Source: a virus
Direction: 5' to 3' (one strand)
Length of the DNA: 20,989 bases
Virus record (IMG/VR): IMGVR_UViG_3300042731_000354
Span: 1-20,989 of that record
Shown here: positions 13,539-20,168 of the stretch, one piece after another
How positions within the stretch are numbered: the first letter of the stretch is position 1
Layout: the number at the start of each line of letters is the position of its first letter
The notes under the pieces: model-generated
What the model saw: only the letters and a program-made list of their open reading frames with translations
The model's database searches: none
What the model was told of the DNA's origin: nothing
Translations under genes and position numbers: made by a program

Positions 13539-15499
13539 TAGCTCAGTAAGCCTCCAGGACGTTTTTGCTTGACCAGCTCAGCCTGTACTGCCGCTCCAAT
13601 AGCAGCACCCAGTGCCTTGGCGTTTGGCTCGTTGCCTTGTGCCTGCGTTCCTGATGCATCGACGTTTACAACAACGTTAGCTCCACCAAAGCTGCCTGAT
13701 GGTGCAATGCTGCCAGTGCGACCAGGCGTAAATAGCTCAGGACCTTTCTCACCGACCATGTAAGAACGACCGCCAGTTACCGTGCCGCCTTTGGCCTTGC
13801 CACCACCAAAGAAAGCAGACATTCCAGGAATCCCGCCTAGCGCAGTGTTAACACCAAACTGCAACAAGATATTTGCAATGTTCCGCAGCGTGTCAGCGGC
13901 AACGTCTGCCAGTGCTTTGGTGCCATCAACAGCAGCAGACAAAGCATCAACGACGCCGGTAGAAATAGATTGACCGATTGATTCATACATTCTATCCAGC
14001 TCAGTAATTGTGTTTTGCTGCTCTTTCAACTTTTTGGCCATATCGTTCTCGTCTTTCCGTCTTTGCTCATTTGCCCTGTTAATAGCTGCTGTGGCATTTT
14101 CTTGTTCATGCAAAGCAATTGTTGCCTGAAGCTCAGCCTTGAGTTGATCATCTGTTAAGCCTTTTGCATTCTCAAGGATGTCTGCAATCTGTATCTGTTG
14201 TTGAAATTGTCTCCGCTCTTCGCTAGTTAATGCAGCGGCCAGCAAGGTTTGTTGCTTGAGTGAACGAACTCTTTCGGCAGAAGCTTTCGCTATTTCTTTA
14301 GCAGCTTTTGCTGGATCTTTGCCGCCGCCGGTAGAGCTAGTACGGTCAAGCAACGCAGGTGGATCAGTCATAACTGTAGGCGTAAAGCCTGGACCTCTTG
14401 CATCTGTGACTCTGCGCTGCACTTCTTGATTGATCAAATCATTCGTGATCTGAGAAACAACCGACGAAGCCGAACCCTTATATGTCTTGCCAAGATGCCT
14501 TACAACAACTTCGCCAGCACCAAATGCTCCTCCTGGCATGGGACCAGCAAAACGCATCACCTCTTGCTCGGCTTCTAACTTGAAGCCCTGTTTTTGTTGC
14601 TCCGTAATTGACGCCGCCGCAAAGGCTTGATTGATACGATCAACAGTTTGGATCGCGAATGACAAAGCGCCCTTCAATGCGGGCGTCAACACTTCGCCAA
14701 TAGTTCGCGCAACACGCTCGATTTGATCAACCAAAGTGCTGAATTTGCCTGCGAGCGTGTCCGACTGAGCGATTGCGCCATTGGCATATTTGCCGCCTGT
14801 TTCTGTAATGTTTTGCAGGGCAAGATTTACGGCATCAGCACTAATTCGCCCGCCTTCTAATGCTTTGCGAAACTCGTCTGCAGTCAGCCCATACATTTTC
14901 TGTAGCTCATCCTGCAAACCAACGCCACGCTCTTGCAGCTGCAACAGCTCCTCGCCCTGCAATCGTCCTTTTGCCTGAATCTGGCCAAACGCTGTCGCAA
15001 TGCCGCCAAGGTCAGCGCCGGTTGCCCCAGCAACGTCTGCTAGACGTTTAGTGACATCAACAACTTGCTCAGTCTCGAACCCAAACGCTTTTAAACGTTT
15101 TGCCGTCTCAATCAGTTCTGTGCTTGTAAAAGGCGTTACCGCCCCAAACTCCTGTAATTCGCTAATAATATTTCGCGCGTTGCCCAGCGAGCCAGTCAAA
15201 ACTTCAAGGCTTTTCGTTTGACGCTCAAGCTCTGCGGTTTTGAAAATAACAAACTTGCCAGCCTGAAAAGCCCCAAAACCAGCGACTAAGCCACGGATAG
15301 CTCCTCCGAGCTTGTTTACTCCCTTTGAAGCGCGTTCAGCTACACGACCAGTTTCTTTAAATGCACGGTTTGTACGACGAATACCGCTTTGAGCTTTGGC
15401 AACCGAGGCTTCAAGCTTTTTTGTTTCAGACGTGACACGCTTGAGCGGATTGATCGCCTTAGAGGCATCAACAATAAGCTCAACAGATGACCTTGCCAC
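13538..15499 (-). CDS. H: Tape measure protein, GTG start
   Basis: 653 aa. The N-terminus is basic and helical. Residues about 85-275 form the tape-measure N-terminal domain, with TGSLGNARNIISELQEFGAV, FGQIQAKGRLQGEELLQLQE, and a TPALKGALSFA helix. Helical, Gln/Lys/Glu-rich sequence fills the middle (about 400-540). The C-terminus carries GGTVTGGRSYMVGEKGPELF at about 571-590, the tail-tip-side motif of many siphophages, and ends in a disordered Gly/Pro-rich stretch. By the rough rule of 0.15 nm per residue the tail would be about 98 nm long. The start is GTG (15497-15499) with no good Shine-Dalgarno. An in-frame TAG lies 18 bases upstream of this GTG, so no earlier start is possible. It lies 23 bases downstream of the GT stop. 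Confidence 0.92.
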   Translation of the reverse strand: MARSSVELIVDASKAINPLKRVTSETKKLEASVAKAQSGIRRTNRAFKETGRVAERASKGVNKLGGAIRGLVAGFGAFQAGKFVIFKTAELERQTKSLEVLTGSLGNARNIISELQEFGAVTPFTSTELIETAKRLKAFGFETEQVVDVTKRLADVAGATGADLGGIATAFGQIQAKGRLQGEELLQLQERGVGLQDELQKMYGLTADEFRKALEGGRISADAVNLALQNITETGGKYANGAIAQSDTLAGKFSTLVDQIERVARTIGEVLTPALKGALSFAIQTVDRINQAFAAASITEQQKQGFKLEAEQEVMRFAGPMPGGAFGAGEVVVRHLGKTYKGSASSVVSQITNDLINQEVQRRVTDARGPGFTPTVMTDPPALLDRTSSTGGGKDPAKAAKEIAKASAERVRSLKQQTLLAAALTSEERRQFQQQIQIADILENAKGLTDDQLKAELQATIALHEQENATAAINRANEQRRKDENDMAKKLKEQQNTITELDRMYESIGQSISTGVVDALSAAVDGTKALADVAADTLRNIANILLQFGVNTALGGIPGMSAFFGGGKAKGGTVTGGRSYMVGEKGPELFTPGRTGSIAPSGSFGGANVVVNVDASGTQAQGNEPNAKALGAAIGAAVQAELVKQKRPGGLLS

Positions 15500-15522
15500 G
15501 GCTGCCCAGCAATGTTTCTATC

Positions 15523-16055
15523 CTACCGCCGCTTCCGTTTTGCGCGATCCATTGCCTCCTCCTCCTGCTCTCGCTTAATTTCGTAATACGCAGCAAAATG
15601 CACAAGCTCCGCATCGGTCAACTCAGTGCGGAGCCTGCTTACAGTCATGCCTAGCTCGCAGGCCAGATGAAACTCAAACAGAGTCCAGCTGTCCTGCTTT
15701 AGTCGTTTTTTGCTTCCTCCATCTCGGTCTCTTCGCCAAGACCAAACAAGAACAGCTCAAGCTCATTCAATACAGATTCAGGCAACTGCCGTTGCAGCTT
15801 CGCAGCATCAGCAGCGGCAAACGCTTTGCTGCCATCCTCCAGCTCAGCCATTTGACACAGCATCTGCGTGCTGATGTCTAACGCTTCGTCAGTGCCAGCC
15901 AAGCTTTGCGCCTTCTTGCGATCTGCGCGTGTGATCGGCTTGAAGAACAGATCGACGACTTTTTCACCGTCTGCGTTCTTCAGTTCAAATTTGCGACGCT
16001 GGTTGAGGTCAAAGGCCCCAACCAGCAAGTCAACAGTGCGTGACTGAGCAGGCAT
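15523..16055 (-). CDS. GT: GT tail assembly chaperone produced by -1 frameshift
   Basis: The G frame from 16055 is read to the A AAA AAC heptamer (15705-15711). After slipping back one base the frame stays open for 60 codons to a TAG at 15523-15525, giving a 177-residue product. The T part has clear protein character: WTLFEFHLACELGMTVSRLR, TELTDAELVHFAAYYEIKRE, then a Glu-rich and Arg/Lys-rich end. This F..HLA.....T...L...lT..El..w.aYy pattern is that of the T half of siphophage GT proteins, which bind the tape measure during assembly. It has no ATG with a good ribosome site of its own. The gap to the tape measure gene is 23 bases. That slipping occurs is inferred from the heptamer, the position and the frame. 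Confidence 0.82.
15699..16055 (-). CDS. G: Tail assembly chaperone G (unshifted product)
   Basis: 118 aa. It starts with MPAQSRTVDLLVGAFDLNQR and has the family strand KVVDLFFKPITRADRKKAQ, then helices (DISTQMLCQMAEL, AAKLQRQLPESVLNELELFL) and an acidic tail (GEETEMEEAKND). This layout fits the tail assembly chaperones placed between tube and tape measure in siphophages (gpG of lambda). The position directly after the tube gene and before the tape measure supports the call. A slippery heptamer lies in its last codons, so it should also be the N-terminal part of GT. The gap of 45 bases to the tube gene is among the longest in the window. No clear Shine-Dalgarno precedes the ATG. Confidence 0.8.
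   Translation of the reverse strand: MPAQSRTVDLLVGAFDLNQRRKFELKNADGEKVVDLFFKPITRADRKKAQSLAGTDEALDISTQMLCQMAELEDGSKAFAAADAAKLQRQLPESVLNELELFLFGLGEETEMEEAKND
15705..15711 (-). promoter_or_regulatory. Programmed -1 ribosomal frameshift site (slippery heptamer)
   Basis: On the minus strand the G frame reads GCA AAA AAC GAC TAA, so A AAA AAC is in the X XXY YYZ register. A GGAGG lies at 15716-15720, four bases before it. Seven bases after it, GCAGG (15693-15697) can pair with CCTGC (15658-15662), enclosing a smaller hairpin GGACTC/GAGTTT around TGTTT that includes two G-U pairs. The stem could promote slipping, but no energy was calculated. The -1 frame encodes the recognisable T half, which is the main evidence. 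Confidence 0.8.
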
Positions 16056-16100
16056 CTAAATAATAGGTTTGACGCCTTAAGTATAACTCTGAAGCAAAAT

Positions 16101-16517
16101 TTAGTTAGAGGTGATCGTGCCGCTGGTTTGGAACGATGCAGATACCGTTACAATTTCGCCAACAGTTGAGCTGATTTCAGCATTGCTGATGATTCCAGCA
16201 AAAGTAAAGGAATCAGCATCGTTAGTGGTGCCTTCGCGGAACAGCTCAAACGATGCGTCTACAGCGTCAGCAGTTTTTAAGACGTCATCCATAAAAGCCT
16301 TCTGAGTGGCGTCGCCCTCGTTGAAAATCAATTCAACGGACCCAGAGCCAGAGATCAAACCGCCAACGTAGTTTCGGAAGGTGTCGCCGTGAGCAGTTGT
16401 CTCTAGAACCTCTTTGTCAATCGACAGGCTCCAGCTACGAGTGCCAGCGACTGCAGCCAAAGTGCCACCGCCAGTCTCAAATTCAACAGAGCCTTGTTCT
16501 CCGCGAAGGATTGCCAT
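16101..16517 (-). CDS. V: Major tail tube protein
   Basis: 138 aa. It opens with MAILRGEQGSVEFETGGGTL and runs as alternating beta strands: WSLSIDKEVLETTAHGDTFR is the family core motif (W....eeVeTT.hGdt.r.y), followed by LISGSGSVELIFNE and FAGIISNAEISSTVGEIVTV and SASFQTSG. The tube-protein fold of siphophages gives this sequence pattern, and single-domain members of this size are common. It lies 2 bases after the tail terminator gene and before the G/GT chaperones, the expected order. It should form the stacked hexameric rings of the tail. Residues 135-138 (ITSN) are a short tail without an Ig-like domain, unlike lambda gpV. Confidence 0.85.
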   Translation of the reverse strand: MAILRGEQGSVEFETGGGTLAAVAGTRSWSLSIDKEVLETTAHGDTFRNYVGGLISGSGSVELIFNEGDATQKAFMDDVLKTADAVDASFELFREGTTNDADSFTFAGIISNAEISSTVGEIVTVSASFQTSGTITSN

Positions 16518-16519
16518 GG

Positions 16520-16945
16520 TCAGAGTTCCTCGATGAATTCAAAGGTCACACGGACCTGAGTTTGGAAAAAGCCTTCGGGTGTTGGCGATGCCAATGCCTC
16601 TGGGCCTGTGGGAGCGTCGAAGAAAACCCCCGACACGATGGCTCTATTGTAAAGGTCTCGAATGCGTTTTCCAATGACGTAATTGGCTCCAGGGCCTACG
16701 CCTTTTGGCGAAAAGATGTTGAGCAGTAGCAAACCGACAATGCGGTTTTGAGAGTTAGTTGTGCCGCCTTGCCCTAAATACTCGTTTGCCCCAAACGTCG
16801 TCAGGCATTGCACCCATGACGTATTCGGTGCTGGCTCGTAGGCCATGTTGTGAAAGACGACAGGCAGCGTCGGGCTATTAGCAAGCTCTGTCGCTAAACG
16901 ACTTTCTATCGTCGCGCGAATTGCATTGAGATCTGCTGCTGCCAT
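16520..16945 (-). CDS. Tail terminator protein
   Basis: 141 aa. The pattern fits the tail terminator (gpU-like, DUF4128 type) proteins: an N-terminal helix (DLNAIRATIESRLATELANS), a strand leading to VVFHNMAYEPAPNTSWVQCL, a central strand (NRIVGLLLLNIFSPKGVGPG), a helix (IGKRIRDLYNRA) and a last strand (FQTQVRVTFEFIEEL). It should cap the tube at the head-proximal end and set tail length together with the tape measure. Its ATG overlaps the preceding neck gene stop (TAATG), and the tube gene starts 2 bases later. Family similarity rests on these motifs and the gene order. Confidence 0.8.
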   Translation of the reverse strand: MAAADLNAIRATIESRLATELANSPTLPVVFHNMAYEPAPNTSWVQCLTTFGANEYLGQGGTTNSQNRIVGLLLLNIFSPKGVGPGANYVIGKRIRDLYNRAIVSGVFFDAPTGPEALASPTPEGFFQTQVRVTFEFIEEL

Positions 16946-17403
16946 TAGTTCCGCCTCCTAAACGCTTGAATAAATTTAGGCACGCGTTTGGTTGCGATCT
17001 CTTTGCCGAGCAAGTCAGGAAAGCCAGGGATAGTGCCTTGTCGTGTTCGGAACTGACCTTTCCACGATGGCGGCAAATTATTGCCGTACAACACAGGCTC
17101 TGCATATTCCACGTTATTAGTAATCGTGGCACGAAACTTGCCAATCCGCGTTTGCCAGGCTTCTCTAAGCCTGCCGCCAGTGCCCCGCTCAAGCAAAGCT
17201 TTCTTTAAAGGCACTGTTTTGCCTTCAACCTTGAAAAACATCGGCATTGAGTCAAGCTCATCTTGCGTATATGTATCAAGCGAAAACACAGGCGTTTGCT
17301 CTTTGACCGCAGCTGTCCACTCCAACGCAGTCGCCCTAACGACATGCTTGATCTCTTCTTCCATCAAGCCAGCGATGTCTCCGATCTTGATCTCGCGTGC
17401 CAT
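16945..17403 (-). CDS. Neck / tail completion protein (HK97 gp10-like)
   Basis: 152 aa. The N-terminal helix (IGDIAGLMEEEIKHVVRATA) leads to LEWTAAVKEQTPV, where a KxxTPVxxG-like region is typical of gp10-like and minor capsid neck proteins. Then RLREAWQTRIGKFRATITNN followed by VEYAEPVLYGNN is the family strand in which an N..Y...vEyG.. element usually occurs. The C-terminus is basic (KRVPKFIQAFRRRN). Position between the head-closure and terminator genes supports the call. It probably joins the head connector to the tail. An insert at 41-75 (SLDTYTQDELDSMPMFFKVE) looks longer than usual, though I cannot compare lengths exactly. Confidence 0.72.
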   Translation of the reverse strand: MAREIKIGDIAGLMEEEIKHVVRATALEWTAAVKEQTPVFSLDTYTQDELDSMPMFFKVEGKTVPLKKALLERGTGGRLREAWQTRIGKFRATITNNVEYAEPVLYGNNLPPSWKGQFRTRQGTIPGFPDLLGKEIATKRVPKFIQAFRRRN

Positions 17404-17405
17404 CC

Positions 17406-17771
17406 TTAGACCCTCAGATAGATCTCATACACAATCGCTGTGTTGTCCTGCTCTGTCGTCTCCACACGCACAACCTGATGATCTACGCCGCTGATCACAA
17501 CGCGATCTTTGGTCTCCGGTGCAGTATCAAGGTCATTCGCTGCCACAGTCAGCTTTTTATCGCCAGCCTGTATCAGCTCATTCACCTCACGCAGGTTCAC
17601 ATCCTCAACGACGCCCTTGATGTTGACGTCTTCTAGGCCAATCGAGAAGTCAGGAATCGTGCCAGTCGTCGTATCGTAATCACCAGCCGTGACGTAACGA
17701 ATCGTCACATCACCGCCAAACTTGCCAATAACCTTGCTGGCAACTTTTTCCAGCGACTTGGCTAATGACAT
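17406..17771 (-). CDS. Head closure / head-tail joining protein
   Basis: 121 aa. An N-terminal helix (LAKSLEKVASKVIGKFG) is followed by beta strands with TIRYVTAGDYDTTTG, GVVEDVNLREVNELIQAGDK, a KLTVAANDL strand and KDRVVISGVDHQVVRVE near the end. The G.y....g......v.gv.......v..gi.....GD..l.v.a..l......D.v...g..y.V..ve pattern is the SPP1 gp16-like and HK97-type head closure family. It overlaps the upstream 83-residue gene stop in a TGATG and lies 2 bases before the gp10-like gene. It should seal the connector after DNA packaging. The family call is from motifs plus order. Confidence 0.75.
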   Translation of the reverse strand: MSLAKSLEKVASKVIGKFGGDVTIRYVTAGDYDTTTGTIPDFSIGLEDVNIKGVVEDVNLREVNELIQAGDKKLTVAANDLDTAPETKDRVVISGVDHQVVRVETTEQDNTAIVYEIYLRV

Positions 17772-18022
17772 CAGGCTTCGTAAGCGACGACGGCACCGCT
17801 AGCCAGCGTGATGCTCGTAATCTCTAAGCCCTCGATGCAGGCTGATGTGTCAAACGGAACAGAGGTGATAGATGCAGCACCGTTCTCCGTAATTGCAGCC
17901 GAAGTCATCGATGCGATTACAGAATCCGTCAGGGCCATGATCTTCACAAACCGGCCGGTCTGCGCTGCGGTATTTGTAATAAGCGTCGCCTTTGTCGGCT
18001 CATAGCCAGATCCGTAACCCAT
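17771..18022 (-). CDS. Small structural-type protein, 83 aa, unknown function
   Basis: I do not recognise a family with certainty. It begins MGYGSGYEPTKATLITNTAA and is Thr/Ser/Ala-rich with strands VKIMALTDSVIASMTSAAI and a closing ITSITLASGAVVAYEA. A single Cys62 lies in FDTSACIEGLEITS. There is no signal peptide or membrane segment. It lies 2 bases from the adaptor gene and overlaps the closure gene start (TGATG), so it is surely translated as part of the head-tail block. The composition resembles capsid-associated beta proteins, which suggests a capsid or neck accessory role, but this is inference. Confidence 0.65.
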   Translation of the reverse strand: MGYGSGYEPTKATLITNTAAQTGRFVKIMALTDSVIASMTSAAITENGAASITSVPFDTSACIEGLEITSITLASGAVVAYEA

Positions 18023-18024
18023 GA

Positions 18025-18585
18025 TCAGCTCCTGCGGATAGCGATGTTGCCTGGTCCACTGATTCTAAGGCTTGTCAAGTACCTTTCAAACATCGGCGGC
18101 ACATGGTCGGCACCAACAGCACCAGTCTTGTCAGGCGTTACATCTAAGCTGCCGATCTTGACGTTCTTGAAATCGTTCAGGCCGCTCAAGCTGATGCCGT
18201 CAACGTTGTTATGTAGGTAAACGGCAAGCTCGATCTGAGCACGCTTGATCTGATCAGGAATCTCAGTATCCGTGAAGTAATCCTCAGAGATCCGAAAAGG
18301 AAAGCCAGTAGCGTACGTGTTGACGTAGGTATCGGGCTTTCGCACGCCAGTACGCGGCCATTGCAGTGCTTGCGTATCAGTGGCGCGTGCGCCTAAAAAT
18401 CGTTCACGATCAAGTCGTTGCGTTGCTGCGGCCAACGCTCGATTACGACTGTCAGTGTTGCCCGTTGTCCACTTAGAAACATCGGCACTAGAAATCATCG
18501 CCTCTACATAAGCGTTCGCTTCAGTCAGCGTTATGTAGCTGTTGGCGTTTGCGTCGCCCGCTGTTGCGTTGATTGTTACTGCCAT
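18025..18585 (-). CDS. Head-tail adaptor, DnaT-like family
   Basis: 186 aa. It has the pattern ANSYITLTEANAYVEAMISS, WTTGNTDSRNRALAAATQRL, DRERFLGARATDTQALQWPR and TGVRKPDT, followed by an IPDQIKRAQIELAVYLHNN helix. This is the family called 'putative DnaT-like ssDNA binding protein' in databases, which in siphophages sits at the adaptor position between capsid and tail genes. Its place here, before the closure gene, supports the adaptor role more than any DNA-binding role. The ATG lies inside the 3' part of a 56-residue ORF. The C-terminus (FERYLTSLRISGPGNIAIRR) is basic. Confidence 0.78.
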   Translation of the reverse strand: MAVTINATAGDANANSYITLTEANAYVEAMISSADVSKWTTGNTDSRNRALAAATQRLDRERFLGARATDTQALQWPRTGVRKPDTYVNTYATGFPFRISEDYFTDTEIPDQIKRAQIELAVYLHNNVDGISLSGLNDFKNVKIGSLDVTPDKTGAVGADHVPPMFERYLTSLRISGPGNIAIRRS

Positions 18586-18691
18586 CGGGCTTCACAGTAG
18601 AAGTCTTTTTTGTTGGCTTTTTGGGAGCAGAGGCCGCCGCTTGCGCAGCAGCCTCACGTTCCTTCATTCGCCGGAAAGCGAATAACCCCAT
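18521..18691 (-). CDS. Small basic protein, 56 aa, overlapping the adaptor gene
   Basis: An ATG at 18691 overlaps the stop of the putative decoration gene (TGATG), and the frame stays open to a TGA at 18521-18523, overlapping the adaptor gene by 65 bases. The product begins MGLFAFRRMKEREAAAQAAA, then a Pro/Lys-rich stretch (SAPKKPTKKTSTVKPDG) and a basic, Arg/Gln-rich end. I recall similar small basic proteins between capsid and connector genes in marine phages, but could not verify this. The non-overlapping 106 bases would otherwise be an unusual gap in this packed operon. The function is unknown; the charge would suit binding to DNA or to an acidic capsid surface. Confidence 0.62.
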   Translation of the reverse strand: MGLFAFRRMKEREAAAQAAASAPKKPTKKTSTVKPDGSNNQRNSGRRKRQQLHNAD

Positions 18692-19053
18692 CAGGACGCA
18701 GCAGCCTTGATGACGGCAAAGTTGATCACCACAGTTTCGCCAGCGGTGGAGCCGACGTTTTCCAGGGTGACATCGAAGCTGCCAGCAGCAGTTGCCGAAA
18801 CAAAAGCTGCATACAGACCGGTGCTAGCGCCTGACTTGACAGACACCAAAACCACGTCAGTAGCTGCGACTTCACTGTTGGTTACAGTAAATGTGGCGTG
18901 TGCATCGCCAGCCAGACTTGCGTCATGAGTGGTGATTGCGCCAGCAGCGGCGTTGATGGTGACACCAGTGGACTTGTTGGTGCCTTGGGTAACGGCAGAA
19001 CCGGAAACGTATCCGATTGCCTTACCAGCGGTTACTTCAAAAAGAGATGCCAT
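18691..19053 (-). CDS. Putative capsid decoration protein, 120 aa
   Basis: Ala/Thr/Ser/Val-rich beta protein with almost no charge. Motifs are SLFEVTAGKAIGYVSGSAVT, GVTINAAAGAITTHDASLAG, FTVTNSEVAATDVVLVSVKS and, near the end, GSFDVTLENVGSTAG, then ETVVINFAVIKAAAS. The G.vT.n..aG.ItT...L......FTvtNS.V...D.v.v....g pattern is one I associate with a family of small capsid-associated proteins in marine phages. Position 11 bases after the major capsid gene fits a decoration or stabilisation protein, which is usually made in amounts equal to the capsid protein. No lambda-type gpD motif is visible. The role is inferred from composition and place. Confidence 0.7.
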   Translation of the reverse strand: MASLFEVTAGKAIGYVSGSAVTQGTNKSTGVTINAAAGAITTHDASLAGDAHATFTVTNSEVAATDVVLVSVKSGASTGLYAAFVSATAAGSFDVTLENVGSTAGETVVINFAVIKAAAS

Positions 19054-19064
19054 GGTGATTACCC

Positions 19065-20087
19065 TCAGTCAAGGTTGCTGGTGTTGGTAATCCGCACGAT
19101 GCCAATGTTGTTGGTCTCGTACACCTTGGTCCAGTTGCCTACGGTCTCAAGTTGTGCCCGCGTGGGGTTAGAGACAGCAGTAGAGAACTTAGAACCGATC
19201 GGGTGATACACATAGTGCAGATCGATCGACATAGCATCGCTCTTGGCGAGGATGTCGCGATCGGTCTCAGTCTGGAGACCGAGTTGCTCACCGGAGCCAA
19301 TGGCACCTTGAGTGAACAGATAGGTGGCGTACTCAGTGTTGGGAGCAGCGCCATTGGTTTGCAGATCAGCTGAAACCACAACGCGCAGACCCATGAAGGT
19401 CGGAACGTTTACGTTGCCGAACGCTTGAGCGGTAGAACCGTCAGTTGCGCCGGTGTCAGCTGTGCCGGTGTTGTCGTAAACAAAGTCAATCGCACGACGC
19501 TCCATCAGGTCGTAATAGACCTTCGGGTGCATAGCGATCACAGCGAGCTTCTCGCCTTGATCACCCAGCAGAGACTTCGCCTCAACAATTTGGCGAGGGC
19601 CAAGAACAGTAGGCGTATCAGAGGTCAAGCCATCAACAGCAAGACCAGCGAAGGCAGCGCCTGTGGTGTCCTCAACAGCACCGAACACACCAGCAACACA
19701 GGACAGAAGATCTTTCTGACGCTGGTTGGCAATGTAGTCAGCAACCTTGGAACCGATAGCGGCCATCGGATCAGAGCCTGCAGCAAGTGCAGCCAGATCG
19801 CGTGACTCAAATGCACGACCACGGTGCAGAACAGCAGCAACCTGCTTGTCTGCAGTGATCTTGCCTGGAGTCAGGGAAGAGCTATCCGTCAGACGCTCAA
19901 AATCGCCTGACAGGTTGGCCTTGTAGAAAGGCACTTGGACAAAGTCACCACCATCTTGTGAAGCATTCAGCTCCGCCATGGGCTGCACCACACCGCTAGC
20001 CAAAAAGGCATCACGCTGAGTGGTTTGCTCAATGACGTAAGGCGTAAATACCTCGGGGATGATGATGTCAGAGCGAAGAGTCGCCAT
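19065..20087 (-). CDS. Major capsid protein (gp13-like)
   Basis: 340 aa. It begins MATLRSDIIIPEVFTPYVIE, the start of the gp13-like major capsid proteins. Further family segments are FERLTDSSSLTPGKITADKQ followed by VAAVLHRGRAFESRDLAALA (an SRDLA element typical of this group), the VADYIANQRQKDLLSCVAGV helix, and VIAMHPKVYYDLMERRAIDF. The end has FTQGAIGSGEQLGLQTETDR and a HYVYHP strand before the C-terminal arm. These are HK97-fold capsid features, with no N-terminal delta domain visible, which agrees with a separate scaffold. A GAGGA lies about 8 bases before the ATG. It lies 81 bases after the scaffold gene. Confidence 0.9.
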   Translation of the reverse strand: MATLRSDIIIPEVFTPYVIEQTTQRDAFLASGVVQPMAELNASQDGGDFVQVPFYKANLSGDFERLTDSSSLTPGKITADKQVAAVLHRGRAFESRDLAALAAGSDPMAAIGSKVADYIANQRQKDLLSCVAGVFGAVEDTTGAAFAGLAVDGLTSDTPTVLGPRQIVEAKSLLGDQGEKLAVIAMHPKVYYDLMERRAIDFVYDNTGTADTGATDGSTAQAFGNVNVPTFMGLRVVVSADLQTNGAAPNTEYATYLFTQGAIGSGEQLGLQTETDRDILAKSDAMSIDLHYVYHPIGSKFSTAVSNPTRAQLETVGNWTKVYETNNIGIVRITNTSNLD

Positions 20088-20168
20088 GACAGATCCTCAA
20101 AAAATTGGTGTTTACGGTGTGGGCACAGCCCCTAATCAGCGCAGCACAGCCTTGCCTTATTCAGCATA
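20088..20168 (-). other. Scaffold-capsid intergenic region with small inverted repeat
   Basis: 81 bases, the longest gap in the window. On the minus strand it contains GGCTGTGC twice and a four-base-pair hairpin GGGC-TGT-GCCC (20121-20131). A T-run (TTTTTT) lies near 20100 and the GAGGA ribosome site follows. I see no convincing promoter pair. The hairpin is too short for a confident terminator, but the placement before the capsid gene would suit mRNA stabilisation or extra ribosome loading. Confidence 0.35.

Noticed and set aside
15523-15648. Independent small gene for the T half from an internal ATG (MTVSRLRTEL)
   Set aside because: It would begin within the T domain, losing the W..FEFHLA segment, and has no ribosome site. 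The slippery heptamer in register is a better explanation.
16056-16100. Possible promoter before the G gene (TATACT on the minus strand)
   Set aside because: There is a -10-like hexamer, but at 17 bases upstream the sequence CTAACT is a poor -35. The A/T-rich gap is enough to make this by chance.
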